DNA from: Lentzea waywayandensis
GTDB taxonomy: Bacteria > Actinomycetota > Actinomycetes > Mycobacteriales > Pseudonocardiaceae
Assembly (NCBI RefSeq): GCF_900115955.1
Contig: NZ_FOYL01000004.1
Coordinates: forward strand, 372,001 to 436,000
Reading direction: 5' to 3'
DNA: 64,000 nt
Shown: piece by piece, positions 32,812 through 41,219 of the stretch
How the letters are laid out: each line of letters opens with the position of its first letter
How positions within the stretch are numbered: position 1 is the stretch's first letter
Position numbers and translations under genes: made by a program
The notes under the pieces: model-generated
Database searches by the model: none
Seen by the model: the letters and a program-made list of their open reading frames with translations, nothing else
What the model was told of the DNA's origin: nothing

Positions 32812-34266
32812 CTAGTACGCGAACGCCAGCGCGCCGTCGTCGGTTTTCCCGGGCATGACCCCGGCGACGCCACCGCGGACGTACTTGCGGATGAGGTAGA
32901 CCTCGACACAGGCCAGCGCGCCGTACACCGCCGTGAGCGCGATCAGCGAGGTGAGGATCTCGCCGGGCGTCGACGCCGAGACCGCCTGGGCGGTGAACAT
33001 CCAGACACCGTCCACACCGGACGGGTTGGGCACCACCACGAACGGCTGCCGCCCCATCTCGGTGAAGATCCAGCCGAAGCTGTTGGCGAGGAACGGCGTC
33101 GCGATGCCGGCGAGTGCGGTGATCGGGAACCACCTCCCCCGCGGAACGCGACCGCCCCGCGTGAGCCACAGCATCACGAGGCCCAGTCCGGCCGAGATCG
33201 CGCCGAACCCGATCATCAGACGGAAACCCCAGTAGGTCACGGGAAGCGCGGGCACGTAGTCGATCGGCTTACCGCTGAGCTCGCCGAGTCGCTCGTCGAC
33301 CGGGTAGTTGGTGCCGTACTTCTCCTGGTACATCGGGACGAGGTCCTGGATGCCCTTGACCTCGCTGCTGAAGTCGTTGTGCGCCAAGAAGCTCAGCAGT
33401 GCGGGCACCGTGATGCTCTTGACGTTCTCGCAGTCGGGCCTGGTGACGTCGCCGATCGCGAAGATCGAGAACGCGGCGGGTTCCTCGGTGTGGCACAGGG
33501 CTTCCGCGGCAGCCATCTTCATCGGCTGCTGCTGGAACATCAGCTTGCCCTGGACGTCGCCGCTGATCGCGAGGACCGCGAACGCCACGACACCCACCCA
33601 GGTGCCGAGCTTGAGCGAGCTGCGCCAGACGCCGGTCTCGTCCGACTTCTTCCACAGGTGCCAGGCGCCGATGCCGACGAGGAACGTCGCGGCGACCGCG
33701 AACGCGCCGGCGATGGTGTGCGGGAAGGCGGCCAGCGTCGTGTTGTTCGTCAGCACGGCCCAGATCGAGGTGAGGCGCGGACGCCCCTCGTCCAGCACGA
33801 TGCCGACGGGGTGCTGCATCCACGAGTTGGCGGCGAGGATGAAGTACGCGCTGGCCATCGTCGCGAGGCTGAACGCCCAGGCGCAGGCGAGGTGGACCTT
33901 CTTCGGCAGCTTGTCCCAGCCGAAGATCCACAGACCGAGGAACGTCGACTCGACGAAGAAGGCGACGAGGCCCTCCATCGCGAGCGGAGCACCGAACACG
34001 TCACCGACGAACCGCGAGTAGGCGCTCCAGGCCATGCCGAACTGGAACTCCTGCACGATGCCCGTCACGACACCCATGGCGAAGTTGATCAGGAGGAGCT
34101 TCCCCCAGAACTTCGTCATCTTGTAGTAGCGCTCGTTGCCCGTGCGCACCCACGCGGTCTGCATCGCTGCCACCAGCAGCGACAGGCCGATCGTCAGCGG
34201 CACCATCAGGAAGTGATAGACGGTGGTGATGCCGAACTGCCACCGCGCGAGTTCGAGTACGTCCAC
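32812..34266 (-). CDS. cydA: Cytochrome bd oxidase subunit I
   Basis: 484 aa. It carries the haem ligands: His near residue 19 (YHFLMVPLTIGL), the His of a later helix (FPHTIAGAFA) and Met in the VQGKLMFQQQPMKMAAAEAL segment. The Q loop between helices 6 and 7 is short, the S-class pattern of actinobacteria. It reduces oxygen with menaquinol at low oxygen. GTG at 34266 has TACGCT 7 nt upstream, suggesting a leaderless transcript. First gene of cydA-cydB-cydDC-sensor kinase. Confidence 0.96.
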   Translation of the reverse strand: MDVLELARWQFGITTVYHFLMVPLTIGLSLLVAAMQTAWVRTGNERYYKMTKFWGKLLLINFAMGVVTGIVQEFQFGMAWSAYSRFVGDVFGAPLAMEGLVAFFVESTFLGLWIFGWDKLPKKVHLACAWAFSLATMASAYFILAANSWMQHPVGIVLDEGRPRLTSIWAVLTNNTTLAAFPHTIAGAFAVAATFLVGIGAWHLWKKSDETGVWRSSLKLGTWVGVVAFAVLAISGDVQGKLMFQQQPMKMAAAEALCHTEEPAAFSIFAIGDVTRPDCENVKSITVPALLSFLAHNDFSSEVKGIQDLVPMYQEKYGTNYPVDERLGELSGKPIDYVPALPVTYWGFRLMIGFGAISAGLGLVMLWLTRGGRVPRGRWFPITALAGIATPFLANSFGWIFTEMGRQPFVVVPNPSGVDGVWMFTAQAVSASTPGEILTSLIALTAVYGALACVEVYLIRKYVRGGVAGVMPGKTDDGALAFAY

Positions 34267-34390
34267 GTCGACGAGCGTATGTGCCGATCATGGCGGCTAT
34301 CAGGTACGACGGTCCCGTCCATGCTCGGGACCAAGGTCCCGTGCGGGAAGTCACGCCTTTCGGGTGACATGCGTCGGTTACGATGATTTC
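34267..34390. promoter_or_regulatory. Divergent cydA/manganese-exporter promoter region
   Basis: No gene is seen. It contains the cydA -10 TACGCT (34274-34279, minus) and a perfect inverted repeat GGTCCCG (34311-34317) with CGGGACC (34326-34332), partly repeated at 34335. A Rex-type TTGTGAA-N4-TTCACAA site is not visible. The repeat is a candidate operator for cydA. Confidence 0.4.
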
Positions 34391-34535
34391 GCCAGAGGGG
34401 AGTAGTTCCCGCCGGAGTACGTTGCCGGTGGCGTGGTGATCGACATACTGATCCGCCTTCGAGTGGATCCGGTCCCACACCCGATGCCTTTGTCGGGCGA
34501 ACGAGACCTCCGGCCGGGTTGCAGCACACCCGGTC
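34391..34535 (+). ncRNA. yybP-ykoY manganese riboswitch
   Basis: The leader of the UPF0016 gene carries the hallmarks: GGGGAGTAGTTCCC (loop L1, 34397-34410), ATCGACATACTGAT (34439-34452), and CCTTTGTCGGGCGAACGAGACCT later in the leader (34487-34509; key parts CCTTTG and GAGACC). It is followed by a small hairpin (CCGGGT/ACCCGG, 34514-34532) that may be the expression platform. This class binds Mn2+ and commonly controls UPF0016/MntP exporters, as here. Confidence 0.85.
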
Positions 34536-34586
34536 GGGGTCTGTTGCGCCTCCGTCCGGGTTCGTATTCGGACGTGGAGGAACCTC

Positions 34587-35177
34587 GTGGCCACATCACT
34601 GCTCGCGTTCATCACCGCCTTCGCGGTGGTGTTCCTCGTCGAGCTCCCGGACAAGACCATGGTCGCGACCCTGGTGCTGACCACGCGCTACCGCGCCTGG
34701 CCGGTCTTCGTCGGCGTCGTCGCGGCCTTCGCCGTGCAGAGCGTGGTGGCCGCCGCGTTCGGTTCGGTCATCACCCTGCTCCCCGATCGGCTGGTGGCCG
34801 GAGTCGTGGCCCTGCTGTTCGGCATCGGCGCGTTCATGCTCCTCAAGGAGGGCTTCTCGCGGGACTCCGAGTCCGCCGACGAGGCCGGGACGCAGACCGT
34901 CGTGCCGTTCTGGCGCGCGGCCCTGACGTCGTTCGGCGTGCTGTTCGCGGCCGAGTGGGGCGACGCCTCCCAGCTCGCGACCGCCGGCATCACCGCCCGC
35001 TACGGCGCACCGCTGGCCGTCGGCCTGGGCGCCTGGCTGGCGTTGGTCACCGTGGCCGGACTGGCCGTGCTGGTGGGACGCAAGCTCGCCGGGCGGTTGC
35101 CGACCCACTGGATCCAGCGGGTGGCTGGGGTGATCTTCGCGGTGTTCGGCGTGATCGCGTTGACGCAGGTGTTCTAG
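34587..35177 (+). CDS. UPF0016/Gdt1-type manganese exporter
   Basis: 196 aa, six membrane helices in two inverted halves, each with the family's acidic motif: ELPDKT in helix 1 (Pro replaces the usual Gly) and EWGDASQ near residue 130. A charged linker (RDSESADEAG) separates the halves. Relatives export Mn2+ (MneA, MntX) or Ca2+/Mn2+. GTG at 34587 follows GGAGG. The upstream yybP-ykoY riboswitch strongly supports manganese as substrate and signal. Confidence 0.9.
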   Translation: MATSLLAFITAFAVVFLVELPDKTMVATLVLTTRYRAWPVFVGVVAAFAVQSVVAAAFGSVITLLPDRLVAGVVALLFGIGAFMLLKEGFSRDSESADEAGTQTVVPFWRAALTSFGVLFAAEWGDASQLATAGITARYGAPLAVGLGAWLALVTVAGLAVLVGRKLAGRLPTHWIQRVAGVIFAVFGVIALTQVF

Positions 35178-35180
35178 GCG

Positions 35181-35630
35181 CTACCAGACCGGTCGCAGGC
35201 CTGGCTGGTCCTCGCCGTGGACGTGCCGCAGATACGCGGTGAGGCCCTGCTTGATGGTGGCGACGGTGTCTTCACCGATCGCCTCGGCCATCTCGCCTTC
35301 GAGGTCCGACCACAGGTTGTCCGCGAACTTCAGGTAGTCGCGGCCCTTCGTGGTCAGCGTGACGTACTGGGCGCGCTTGTCCGTCGGGTGCGGCTCCCTC
35401 AGGACGTAACCCCACTCGTCGAGCTCGTTGACGATCTTCGCGGCCGCCTGCTTCGTAACGCCGAGGTGCTGTCCGATGTCGACGGTCGTCGCGCGCCTCT
35501 CCTTGAGGAACCGGAAGACGTAACCGTGGGCGGGCCTGAGCGGTTCGAGGCCGATCTGCCTCAGGCGGTCGTGGAACTGGTCGCCCATGGCGCGGTACGT
35601 CATCGCCAGCAGCATCGGCACCGGTTCCAT
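35181..35630 (-). CDS. MarR-family regulator
   Basis: 149 aa with a winged helix-turn-helix at about residues 35-105 (TTVDIGQHLGVTKQAAAKIVNELDEWGYVLREPHPTDKRAQYVTLT). It is divergent from a cupin gene; two copies of an imperfect palindrome lie in the shared promoter, so autoregulation and control of the cupin are likely. Its 3' end is 3 nt from the manganese exporter stop. Ligand unknown. Confidence 0.9.
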   Translation of the reverse strand: MEPVPMLLAMTYRAMGDQFHDRLRQIGLEPLRPAHGYVFRFLKERRATTVDIGQHLGVTKQAAAKIVNELDEWGYVLREPHPTDKRAQYVTLTTKGRDYLKFADNLWSDLEGEMAEAIGEDTVATIKQGLTAYLRHVHGEDQPGLRPVW

Positions 35631-35649
35631 CTTGCTTCCCCGTTTTAGG

Positions 35650-35698
35650 TAGACAACCTGGTTGACCTTATTCTAAGGTTAGACAACTTGGTTGACTA
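35650..35698. promoter_or_regulatory. Paired MarR operator sites around a -10 box
   Basis: TAGACAACCTGGTTGACC (35650-35667) and TAGACAACTTGGTTGACTA (35680-35698) are imperfect palindromes 30 bp apart, about three helical turns, with a TATTCT -10-like box between them (35669-35674). Both lie between the divergent MarR and cupin genes. Confidence 0.75.
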
Positions 35699-35712
35699 CT
35701 TTGGAGGTTGTC

Positions 35713-36063
35713 TTGCTGGTCACGGGGGATTCCGCGGAGCTGCACGAGTTCGGCGGGTTCGAGTTCAGGTCGCTGGCCGTGCCGTCGCGCGGCAGTTCGG
35801 AGATCGCGCTGTGGACCGTCGACGTGCCGGAAGGCGGCGACGGGACGCCTCACCGGGCGTCGAAGGAGGAGGTGTTCTACGTGCTGTCCGGGACGGTGAC
35901 GATCCAGGGGCAGACCGCCGGCGTCGGCGACGCGATCGTGGTGCCGCCGAACACCGAGCTGGCGCTGACCGGCGGGCCGGCGCGGGTGCTGGTGGCCACG
36001 TCGGTGGGCATCCAGGGCACGCTGGCGAACGGGCAGACGATCACGCCGCCCTGGTCGGTCTAG
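35713..36063 (+). CDS. Cupin-domain protein
   Basis: 116 aa from TTG at 35713, 5 nt after GGAGG. A single cupin: PHRASKEEVFYVLSGTVTIQG (motif 1, with one His and two Glu as metal ligands) and GDAIVVPPNTELAL (motif 2). Usually such small cupins bind a metal and a small ligand. It is divergent from and probably controlled by the MarR gene. Its last 4 bases overlap the small acidic gene. Confidence 0.8.
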   Translation: MLVTGDSAELHEFGGFEFRSLAVPSRGSSEIALWTVDVPEGGDGTPHRASKEEVFYVLSGTVTIQGQTAGVGDAIVVPPNTELALTGGPARVLVATSVGIQGTLANGQTITPPWSV

Positions 36064-36248
36064 CCGGCTGGGGAGCTTTCCTCACGAGGAGGCTCCGGAG
36101 TCGTGTCCGGGACCTCTTCGCGCAGCTCGCGGGCGATCTTCTTGGCGTCGTCGATGAGTTCCTGGGACTCGTCGAGGCGGCTCTCGTCAGGCGGGGTGAG
36201 GCCGTCTTCGTCCGGCTTCGTGAGGCGGTCTTCGTCCGGTGTGGTCAC
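36060..36248 (-). CDS. Small acidic protein at the end of the MoxR/DUF5682 operon
   Basis: 62 aa from GTG at 36248, overlapping the DUF5682 stop in GTGA. The sequence is Asp/Glu/Pro-rich with a degenerate repeat (PDEDRL, PDEDGL, PDESRL) then a helical segment (SQELIDDAKKIARELREEV) and a Pro/Glu tail. It is too small and charged to be an enzyme. The 4-bp coupling and continued coding-like codon use support it as real. A regulatory or scaffolding role in the system is a guess. Confidence 0.6.
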   Translation of the reverse strand: MTTPDEDRLTKPDEDGLTPPDESRLDESQELIDDAKKIARELREEVPDTTPEPPREESSPAG

Positions 36249-38410
36249 GGCTCTGGGATCGGCGGATCCGATGATCGTGAAACTCCGGCCATGAGGCCGC
36301 GGACGTGCGCGGCCAGGCGTTCGGCTATCTCCAGGTCCCACTCGTCGTCGGAGGCCGGTTGAGGTGTCTCGCCCGCGACGACGCGTTCGCCGAGCAGGCG
36401 GCGCTCGGCGGGCGTGAAGTCGGTGATGGCCCGGCGGAGCAGCGGGAGGGCGTCGTCGAACGCCTCCCCGCGCAGGCCGCTGAGCCATTCGTCGATGAGG
36501 CCGAAGAGGCGCGGGTCGGCGGCCAGTAGCGTGGCCGAGCCGCGGAGGAAGCCGGCCACGAAGGCGCTGGCGACGTTCCGGTGCAGGCGGGCTGCCACGT
36601 CGTCGCTCGTCAGTTCTCCCGCTTCCCAGAGCAGGCGGGTGGCTCTGCCCGTCGGGAGGCCGTGGGCCTCTGCTTTGACCAGGGCGTGCAGGGCTCGCCA
36701 CCAGGTCTTCTGGTGTTCGTCGTCGGCGGCCAGGCGGGTGGCCTCGTGGGCGCCGTCCACCACCTGGAGGGCGTGTTCCGCTGTTTCGTCGTCGACGTTG
36801 CGGCAGGCGAGCGGGAGGCCGACGGCTCCTCGGGTGAGGAGGCCGTGCAGGGCCACGCGCAGGAGTTCCGGATCGGTGCCCCGGACCGATCCGTAGCGGA
36901 CCGTCCTGGCCAGGTCCGGGAGGGCGGCGAGCAGTTCGAGGGCGTCGGTGGCCATGGCGGCGCAGCGGTCCAGGGCGTTGCGCGCCTCGGCCACGGCCGC
37001 CGGGAGCTCGCAGCCCACGGACCTGGTGAGGGTCGCGGCGGCGTCGGCCACCCGTTTGGCGTCCTTGGCGGCCTGGGTGAGGACGTTCTCCGCTGCCGTG
37101 TGGACGGTGGTGCCGTGGCGGGCGGCAACGGCCACGGACACCGCGAAGATCGGGTCCCAGCGCAGTTGCCACACCTCGGCGAAGGTGCCGAGCGAGTTGG
37201 AGCGGTCCGGCTTGCCCCACGGGACGCCGAGGACTTCCAGACGTTGCAGGAGTTTCGAGCGCTCGCGGTCGGTGTCCTTGCGGAGGTCCAGCTTGAGCTG
37301 CTTGGGCTGGACGTCCGCGGGGAGGCGGAGTTTGCGTTGCAGGCGCTGGAGATCCGCGGCCAGAGGTGAGCGCGGAACGGCTTCGCCCACCTCGCCGAGG
37401 CGTTCGCCGACGACGAGCTTGCGGTGGACCAGCTGGAGCGGGACCTCGTCGCCGCCGCAGAGGACCGCCAGCGCCGCCTCGTTCACCTCGCTCAGACCGG
37501 CCGAAGGGCGATCACGCAGTGCGGCAAGGGTTTCCGCCAGCCGGACGGCTTCCACCGCGCTCGCGGTCGAGGCCGGGAGGTCTTCCGCGCGGAGCACGGC
37601 CGCGGCCTTGGCGAACCAGCGCGGGACCACGTCGGCCTGATGCTGCCAGAGGTGCGCGTACCAGCCCGGGGAGTCGACTCCAGCGCCGTAGCCCGACTCG
37701 GCGGCCAGCTGGCCGTGGCTCCACGGGACCCAGGTGCCGGAGATCTTGCGGCGGCGCAGGCCTTTGAGCAGTGCGGTGTCGGCGGCGACGGTCGGCTTGG
37801 TGAGCAGCGCCGGGACGTGCCACGCGCCGCAGACGACGACTATCGAGCCGTCTGTGTCCTTGCGCGCCTTGCGGATCGTCTGACGCATGAACGCTTCTCG
37901 GCGCAGAGTGCGTTCGCCTACTTCGTCTTCGAACTCCTTGCGCACGGCGACCATGGCCTCGGCGATGGCGTCCGCGAGGTCGAGCGGGTCCGACGCGCTG
38001 TGCTCAACCACGTCCTCCCACCAGCGTTCCGGGTCGTCGAAGCCCGCTGCCTGCGCGAGCAGGCCGATGGGGTCGACGTTGCCGCTCGGACCGTCGTCGC
38101 CGATCGACGCCGCCGCGGGCAGGTCGAAGAAGCGTGCGGTGGTGTTGTTCTCGGCCGCGTAGAGGAGGGCCTGCCACTCCGGGGAGAACTCCGCGAACGG
38201 CCAGAAGGCGGCGTTCTCGGGTTCCGTCTCGTCGTGCAGCAGAATCGCGACCGGCGGGGTGAGGGCGTGAACGTGTTCGAGGAGCGCGTCCGCCTCGGGT
38301 GGCCCTTCGATCAGGATGAGCGCCGGGCGCGTCTGTTCCAGCGCTCGCTTGACCATCCTGGCCGAGCCGGGACCGTGGTGCCGGATGCCCAGCAGGACTG
38401 GGTCAGTCAC
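36245..38410 (-). CDS. DUF5682-family protein
   Basis: 721 aa. It opens with LLGIRHHGPGSARMVKRAL and LILIEGPPEADALL, the conserved start of DUF5682, and has VVCGAWHVPALL near residue 220. The remainder is mostly helical and Ala/Leu-rich with no transmembrane segment. Members are encoded with a MoxR ATPase, DUF5691, SWIM and vWA proteins in many actinobacteria. The pattern of conserved Glu and His residues recalls TraB/haem-handling folds, but its function is unestablished. It overlaps the MoxR gene by 8 bp. Confidence 0.82.
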   Translation of the reverse strand: MTDPVLLGIRHHGPGSARMVKRALEQTRPALILIEGPPEADALLEHVHALTPPVAILLHDETEPENAAFWPFAEFSPEWQALLYAAENNTTARFFDLPAAASIGDDGPSGNVDPIGLLAQAAGFDDPERWWEDVVEHSASDPLDLADAIAEAMVAVRKEFEDEVGERTLRREAFMRQTIRKARKDTDGSIVVVCGAWHVPALLTKPTVAADTALLKGLRRRKISGTWVPWSHGQLAAESGYGAGVDSPGWYAHLWQHQADVVPRWFAKAAAVLRAEDLPASTASAVEAVRLAETLAALRDRPSAGLSEVNEAALAVLCGGDEVPLQLVHRKLVVGERLGEVGEAVPRSPLAADLQRLQRKLRLPADVQPKQLKLDLRKDTDRERSKLLQRLEVLGVPWGKPDRSNSLGTFAEVWQLRWDPIFAVSVAVAARHGTTVHTAAENVLTQAAKDAKRVADAAATLTRSVGCELPAAVAEARNALDRCAAMATDALELLAALPDLARTVRYGSVRGTDPELLRVALHGLLTRGAVGLPLACRNVDDETAEHALQVVDGAHEATRLAADDEHQKTWWRALHALVKAEAHGLPTGRATRLLWEAGELTSDDVAARLHRNVASAFVAGFLRGSATLLAADPRLFGLIDEWLSGLRGEAFDDALPLLRRAITDFTPAERRLLGERVVAGETPQPASDDEWDLEIAERLAAHVRGLMAGVSRSSDPPIPEP

Positions 38411-39488
38411 CGCTGACGTCCAGGCAGGCCCGGTAGAGGTCGCGCCACTCGGCGCGTTCCTTCAGCACCGTCTCCAGGTACTCCTGCCAGACCGTCGCGT
38501 CCGACACGCGGTCCTTGATCACGGACCCGATCAGGCCGCTGGCGAGCTCGTCCGCGCCCAGCGTGCCGTCGCCGAAGTGGCCGGCGAGCGCCATGCCGTT
38601 CGCGATGACCGAGATCGCCTCCGCCGTGGACAGGCTGCCGCTCGGCTTCTTCAGCTGCGTGCGACCGTCCACAGTGGATCCGTTGCGCAGCTCGCGGAAG
38701 ATCCGCACGACGCGGCGCACCTCGTCCAGCGCGGGCGGTTCGGCGGGCAGCTGGAGCGCCTTGCCGAGCTGCTGGGACCTGGTGAGGACGATCTCGACCT
38801 CGGCGTCCTCGGTCGCGGGCGGCGGCAGCACGACGGTGTTGAAGCGCCGCGCGAGCGCCGACGACATCTGGTTGACGCCCCGGTCGCGGTCGTTGGCCGT
38901 CGCGATGACCGTGAAGCCCGGCACGGCCTGGATCTGCGTGTTGAGCTCCGGCACCGGCAGCGACTTCTCGCTCAGCACCGTGATGAACGAGTCCTGCACC
39001 TCGGACGGCATGCGGGTCAGCTCTTCGACCCGGACGACCGTGCCCAGCTGCATGCCGCGCATGACCGGGCTCGGCACGATGGCGTTCTCGCTCGGGCCCT
39101 CGGCGATCAGGCGGGCGTAGTTCCAGCCGTAGCGGACCTGGTCCTCGCTCGTGCCGGCCGTTCCCTGGACCACCAGCGTCGAGTCGCCGCTGATCGCCGC
39201 CGCGAGGTGCTCGGACAGCCACGACTTCGCCGTGCCCGGCACACCGACGAGCAGCAACGCCCGGTCCGTGACCAGCGTGCCCACCGCGACCTCGACCAAC
39301 CTGCGCGCACCCACGTACTTCGGCGAGATCACGGTGCCGTCGGGCAGCGTGCCGCCCAGGACGTAGGTGACCACGGCCTGCGGGGACAGCCGCCAGTTGG
39401 GCGGCCGCTGCCGGTCGTCCTGGGCCGCGACGGCTTCCAGCTCGGCGGCGTACTGCTGTTCGGCCGTCGGCCTGAGCACGGCGGTCAC
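38403..39488 (-). CDS. MoxR-family AAA+ ATPase
   Basis: 361 aa. Walker A GVPGTAKSW at about residues 82-90, Walker B-like TVVRVEELTRMPSEVQ, sensor 1 in VIATANDRDRGVNQM and an Arg finger region in LARRFNTVVLP. MoxR ATPases act as chaperones that remodel partners, often together with vWA proteins. Here it is the energy source of the SWIM/DUF5691/DUF5682 set. GTG at 39488 overlaps the DUF5691 stop in GTGA, and its own stop lies inside the DUF5682 start. Confidence 0.9.
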   Translation of the reverse strand: MTAVLRPTAEQQYAAELEAVAAQDDRQRPPNWRLSPQAVVTYVLGGTLPDGTVISPKYVGARRLVEVAVGTLVTDRALLLVGVPGTAKSWLSEHLAAAISGDSTLVVQGTAGTSEDQVRYGWNYARLIAEGPSENAIVPSPVMRGMQLGTVVRVEELTRMPSEVQDSFITVLSEKSLPVPELNTQIQAVPGFTVIATANDRDRGVNQMSSALARRFNTVVLPPPATEDAEVEIVLTRSQQLGKALQLPAEPPALDEVRRVVRIFRELRNGSTVDGRTQLKKPSGSLSTAEAISVIANGMALAGHFGDGTLGADELASGLIGSVIKDRVSDATVWQEYLETVLKERAEWRDLYRACLDVSGD

Positions 39489-40912
39489 TGGGCCTCCTGA
39501 GGCGGTGCGGGTGCGAACGATTCACGCAGTCGGATGCGGAGGCGGAGAACCTCCAGTTCCAGGGAGTTCTCCGGCCAGCGACGAGTCAGAGCCTCCCAGC
39601 TGGCGCCGAGCAGGTCCGCGTTGCCCCGCGCCAGCAGCACGGCCGGCGGCCGTCCCGCCCGCCAGCGCGGGTCGGGCAGAGCGGCATAGCGGTGCAGGAG
39701 CGCGCGGGTGGTCTCGGGCGACCACGGCGCCGGGAGCTGGGCGCACGCGTGGTCGAGGAGGTCGTAGTGCCAGTTCTTCGACACGGCGACGACCGCCTGC
39801 TCGGCGACCTCGGCGGGCAACGCCGCGAGCATCTCGAGCTGCTCCATGCCGGTCAGCGTCTCGGCGGCGGCAACGGCCCAGGGACGCGGATCCCGTGCCG
39901 CGGCGAGCTGGTCGGCGACACCTCTGAGCAGCGCGGCGGCCCACGGACCCCGTCTGAGCATGCCGGCGGCCTTGGCGTCGTCGGCCTTGAGAGTCGTGGT
40001 CCAGTACGACGGCGGAACACTCGCGGCCGCGGCCCGGATCCGCCCCGCCACCCCCTTCTCGGAACCGTCACGCATGAGGTCGCGCTGTTCTTCGGCGTCG
40101 GGCTGCCCGGTCCAGAGCTCGTCCGGCCGGACGTCGAGCCCATCCGGGGTCAGCCGGAGGCCGCGGCGCAGGCGACGTGCCGCGCGGGCGGCGAGTCGCG
40201 AGGCCGGCAGCTTGCGAAGCAGGTGGAGGGCCTCGTCGTGGACGGCGGCCGCCTTGTCGTCGAGGGCGGCTTCCAGCAGCTCTTCGTCCTGCGGGCCCAG
40301 GCCGGTCTCGAGGGCGCTGATGAGCACCTGGCGGTCGGCCGAGCGGCGGGAGGCCTCGAACTCCTCCGCGATGAACGCGCCGACCGCTCGCGGGTCGGCC
40401 TTGCGCTTGCGGCGCAGGGCACGGACCCGTTGGGCGCTGGGAAGGTCGAGGATCTCCTGGAGCGGGACCTCGTCCACGAGCGGTGCGGCGCCACTCGCCC
40501 AGGACCAGCCGGGGCGGGTGCCGGCGAGCCAGCGGCCGCGCGTGCCCAGGACCTCGACCACCGCCGCTCTGAGCCCGGGGCGGGCGGTGCCGAGGGCGAG
40601 CAGGGCGGGAAGCATGCGGTGCTCGGCCACGACGTTGTTGGCCTTGGCCAGGGCACACCACTCGGTGAGCAGGACCTCGTCGTCGACGCTCATGATCGCG
40701 TCCAGGACCGCTCGGACGGCCGGTCTGGGGAGGGCGGCGGACTCGGGCGGGGCCAGCGGCAACGGGTCGGCGGTGGCCTCCTGCGGGAGGGTGGCGCCGA
40801 ACGCGGCCACGCCCAGGGCGGCGCAGTCGGACAGCAGGGCTGCCGGGTCGCCGCCGCCTCTCGTGGTGCCGATGAGGAGGTCTTGGACGGTCTGGGACCA
40901 CTCGGCCTTCAC
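39485..40912 (-). CDS. DUF5691-family protein
   Basis: 475 aa from GTG at 40912 (KAEWSQTVQDLLIGTTRGG). Mostly alpha-helical and likely a solenoid (HEAT-like helical pairs such as LLEAALDDKAAAVHDEALHLLRKLPASRLA). No catalytic motif is visible. The open frame continues upstream into a 33-bp minisatellite, giving an Ala/Gly/Phe repeat that I regard as non-coding because the family begins at the chosen start. It belongs to the MoxR-linked operon between the SWIM gene and the ATPase gene. Confidence 0.8.
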   Translation of the reverse strand: MKAEWSQTVQDLLIGTTRGGGDPAALLSDCAALGVAAFGATLPQEATADPLPLAPPESAALPRPAVRAVLDAIMSVDDEVLLTEWCALAKANNVVAEHRMLPALLALGTARPGLRAAVVEVLGTRGRWLAGTRPGWSWASGAAPLVDEVPLQEILDLPSAQRVRALRRKRKADPRAVGAFIAEEFEASRRSADRQVLISALETGLGPQDEELLEAALDDKAAAVHDEALHLLRKLPASRLAARAARRLRRGLRLTPDGLDVRPDELWTGQPDAEEQRDLMRDGSEKGVAGRIRAAAASVPPSYWTTTLKADDAKAAGMLRRGPWAAALLRGVADQLAAARDPRPWAVAAAETLTGMEQLEMLAALPAEVAEQAVVAVSKNWHYDLLDHACAQLPAPWSPETTRALLHRYAALPDPRWRAGRPPAVLLARGNADLLGASWEALTRRWPENSLELEVLRLRIRLRESFAPAPPQEAQ

Positions 40913-40969
40913 GCCGCCGCCTTCGTGGTGCTGTGGGGGTGTGCGGGTGGGGCGTGGTGCGGACGCGCG

Positions 40970-41200
40970 GAGGGCAGGGCTGAAGCCTGCTGTGGAGGCG
41001 CGGGCAGCACGACCGAAGCCTGCCGTGAACACAGGGGCGGCACGACCCAAGCCTGCCGTGAACGCACGGGCAGCACGACCCAAGCCTGCCGTGAACGCAC
41101 GGGCAGCACGACCCAAGCCTCCCGTGAACGCACGGGCGGCACGACCGAAGCCCGGCGGGAACGAACGAGCGGCACGACCAGAGCCTCGCGAGAACGAACA
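40970..41200. repeat. 33-bp minisatellite, seven units
   Basis: Units share the anchor AGCC at 40984, 41017, 41050, 41083, 41116, 41149 and 41182, exactly 33 bp apart, with the consensus core GCACGACCCAAGCCTGCCGT and CGTGAACGCACGGGC. It lies in the 307-nt gap between the SWIM and DUF5691 genes. 33 bp is 11 codons, so all frames stay open. No spacers of unique sequence separate the units, so it is not a CRISPR array. Confidence 0.9.
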
Positions 41201-41219
41201 GCCTGCCGGGGTGCGATGG

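Noticed and set aside
36249-37220. Upstream extension of the small acidic gene
   Set aside because: Would run through DUF5682 in another frame; Arg/Pro-rich composition shows it is non-coding there. Only the part after the DUF5682 stop is kept.
40970-41200. CRISPR array
   Set aside because: Units are adjacent copies with no unique spacers, and no cas genes are near; it is a minisatellite.
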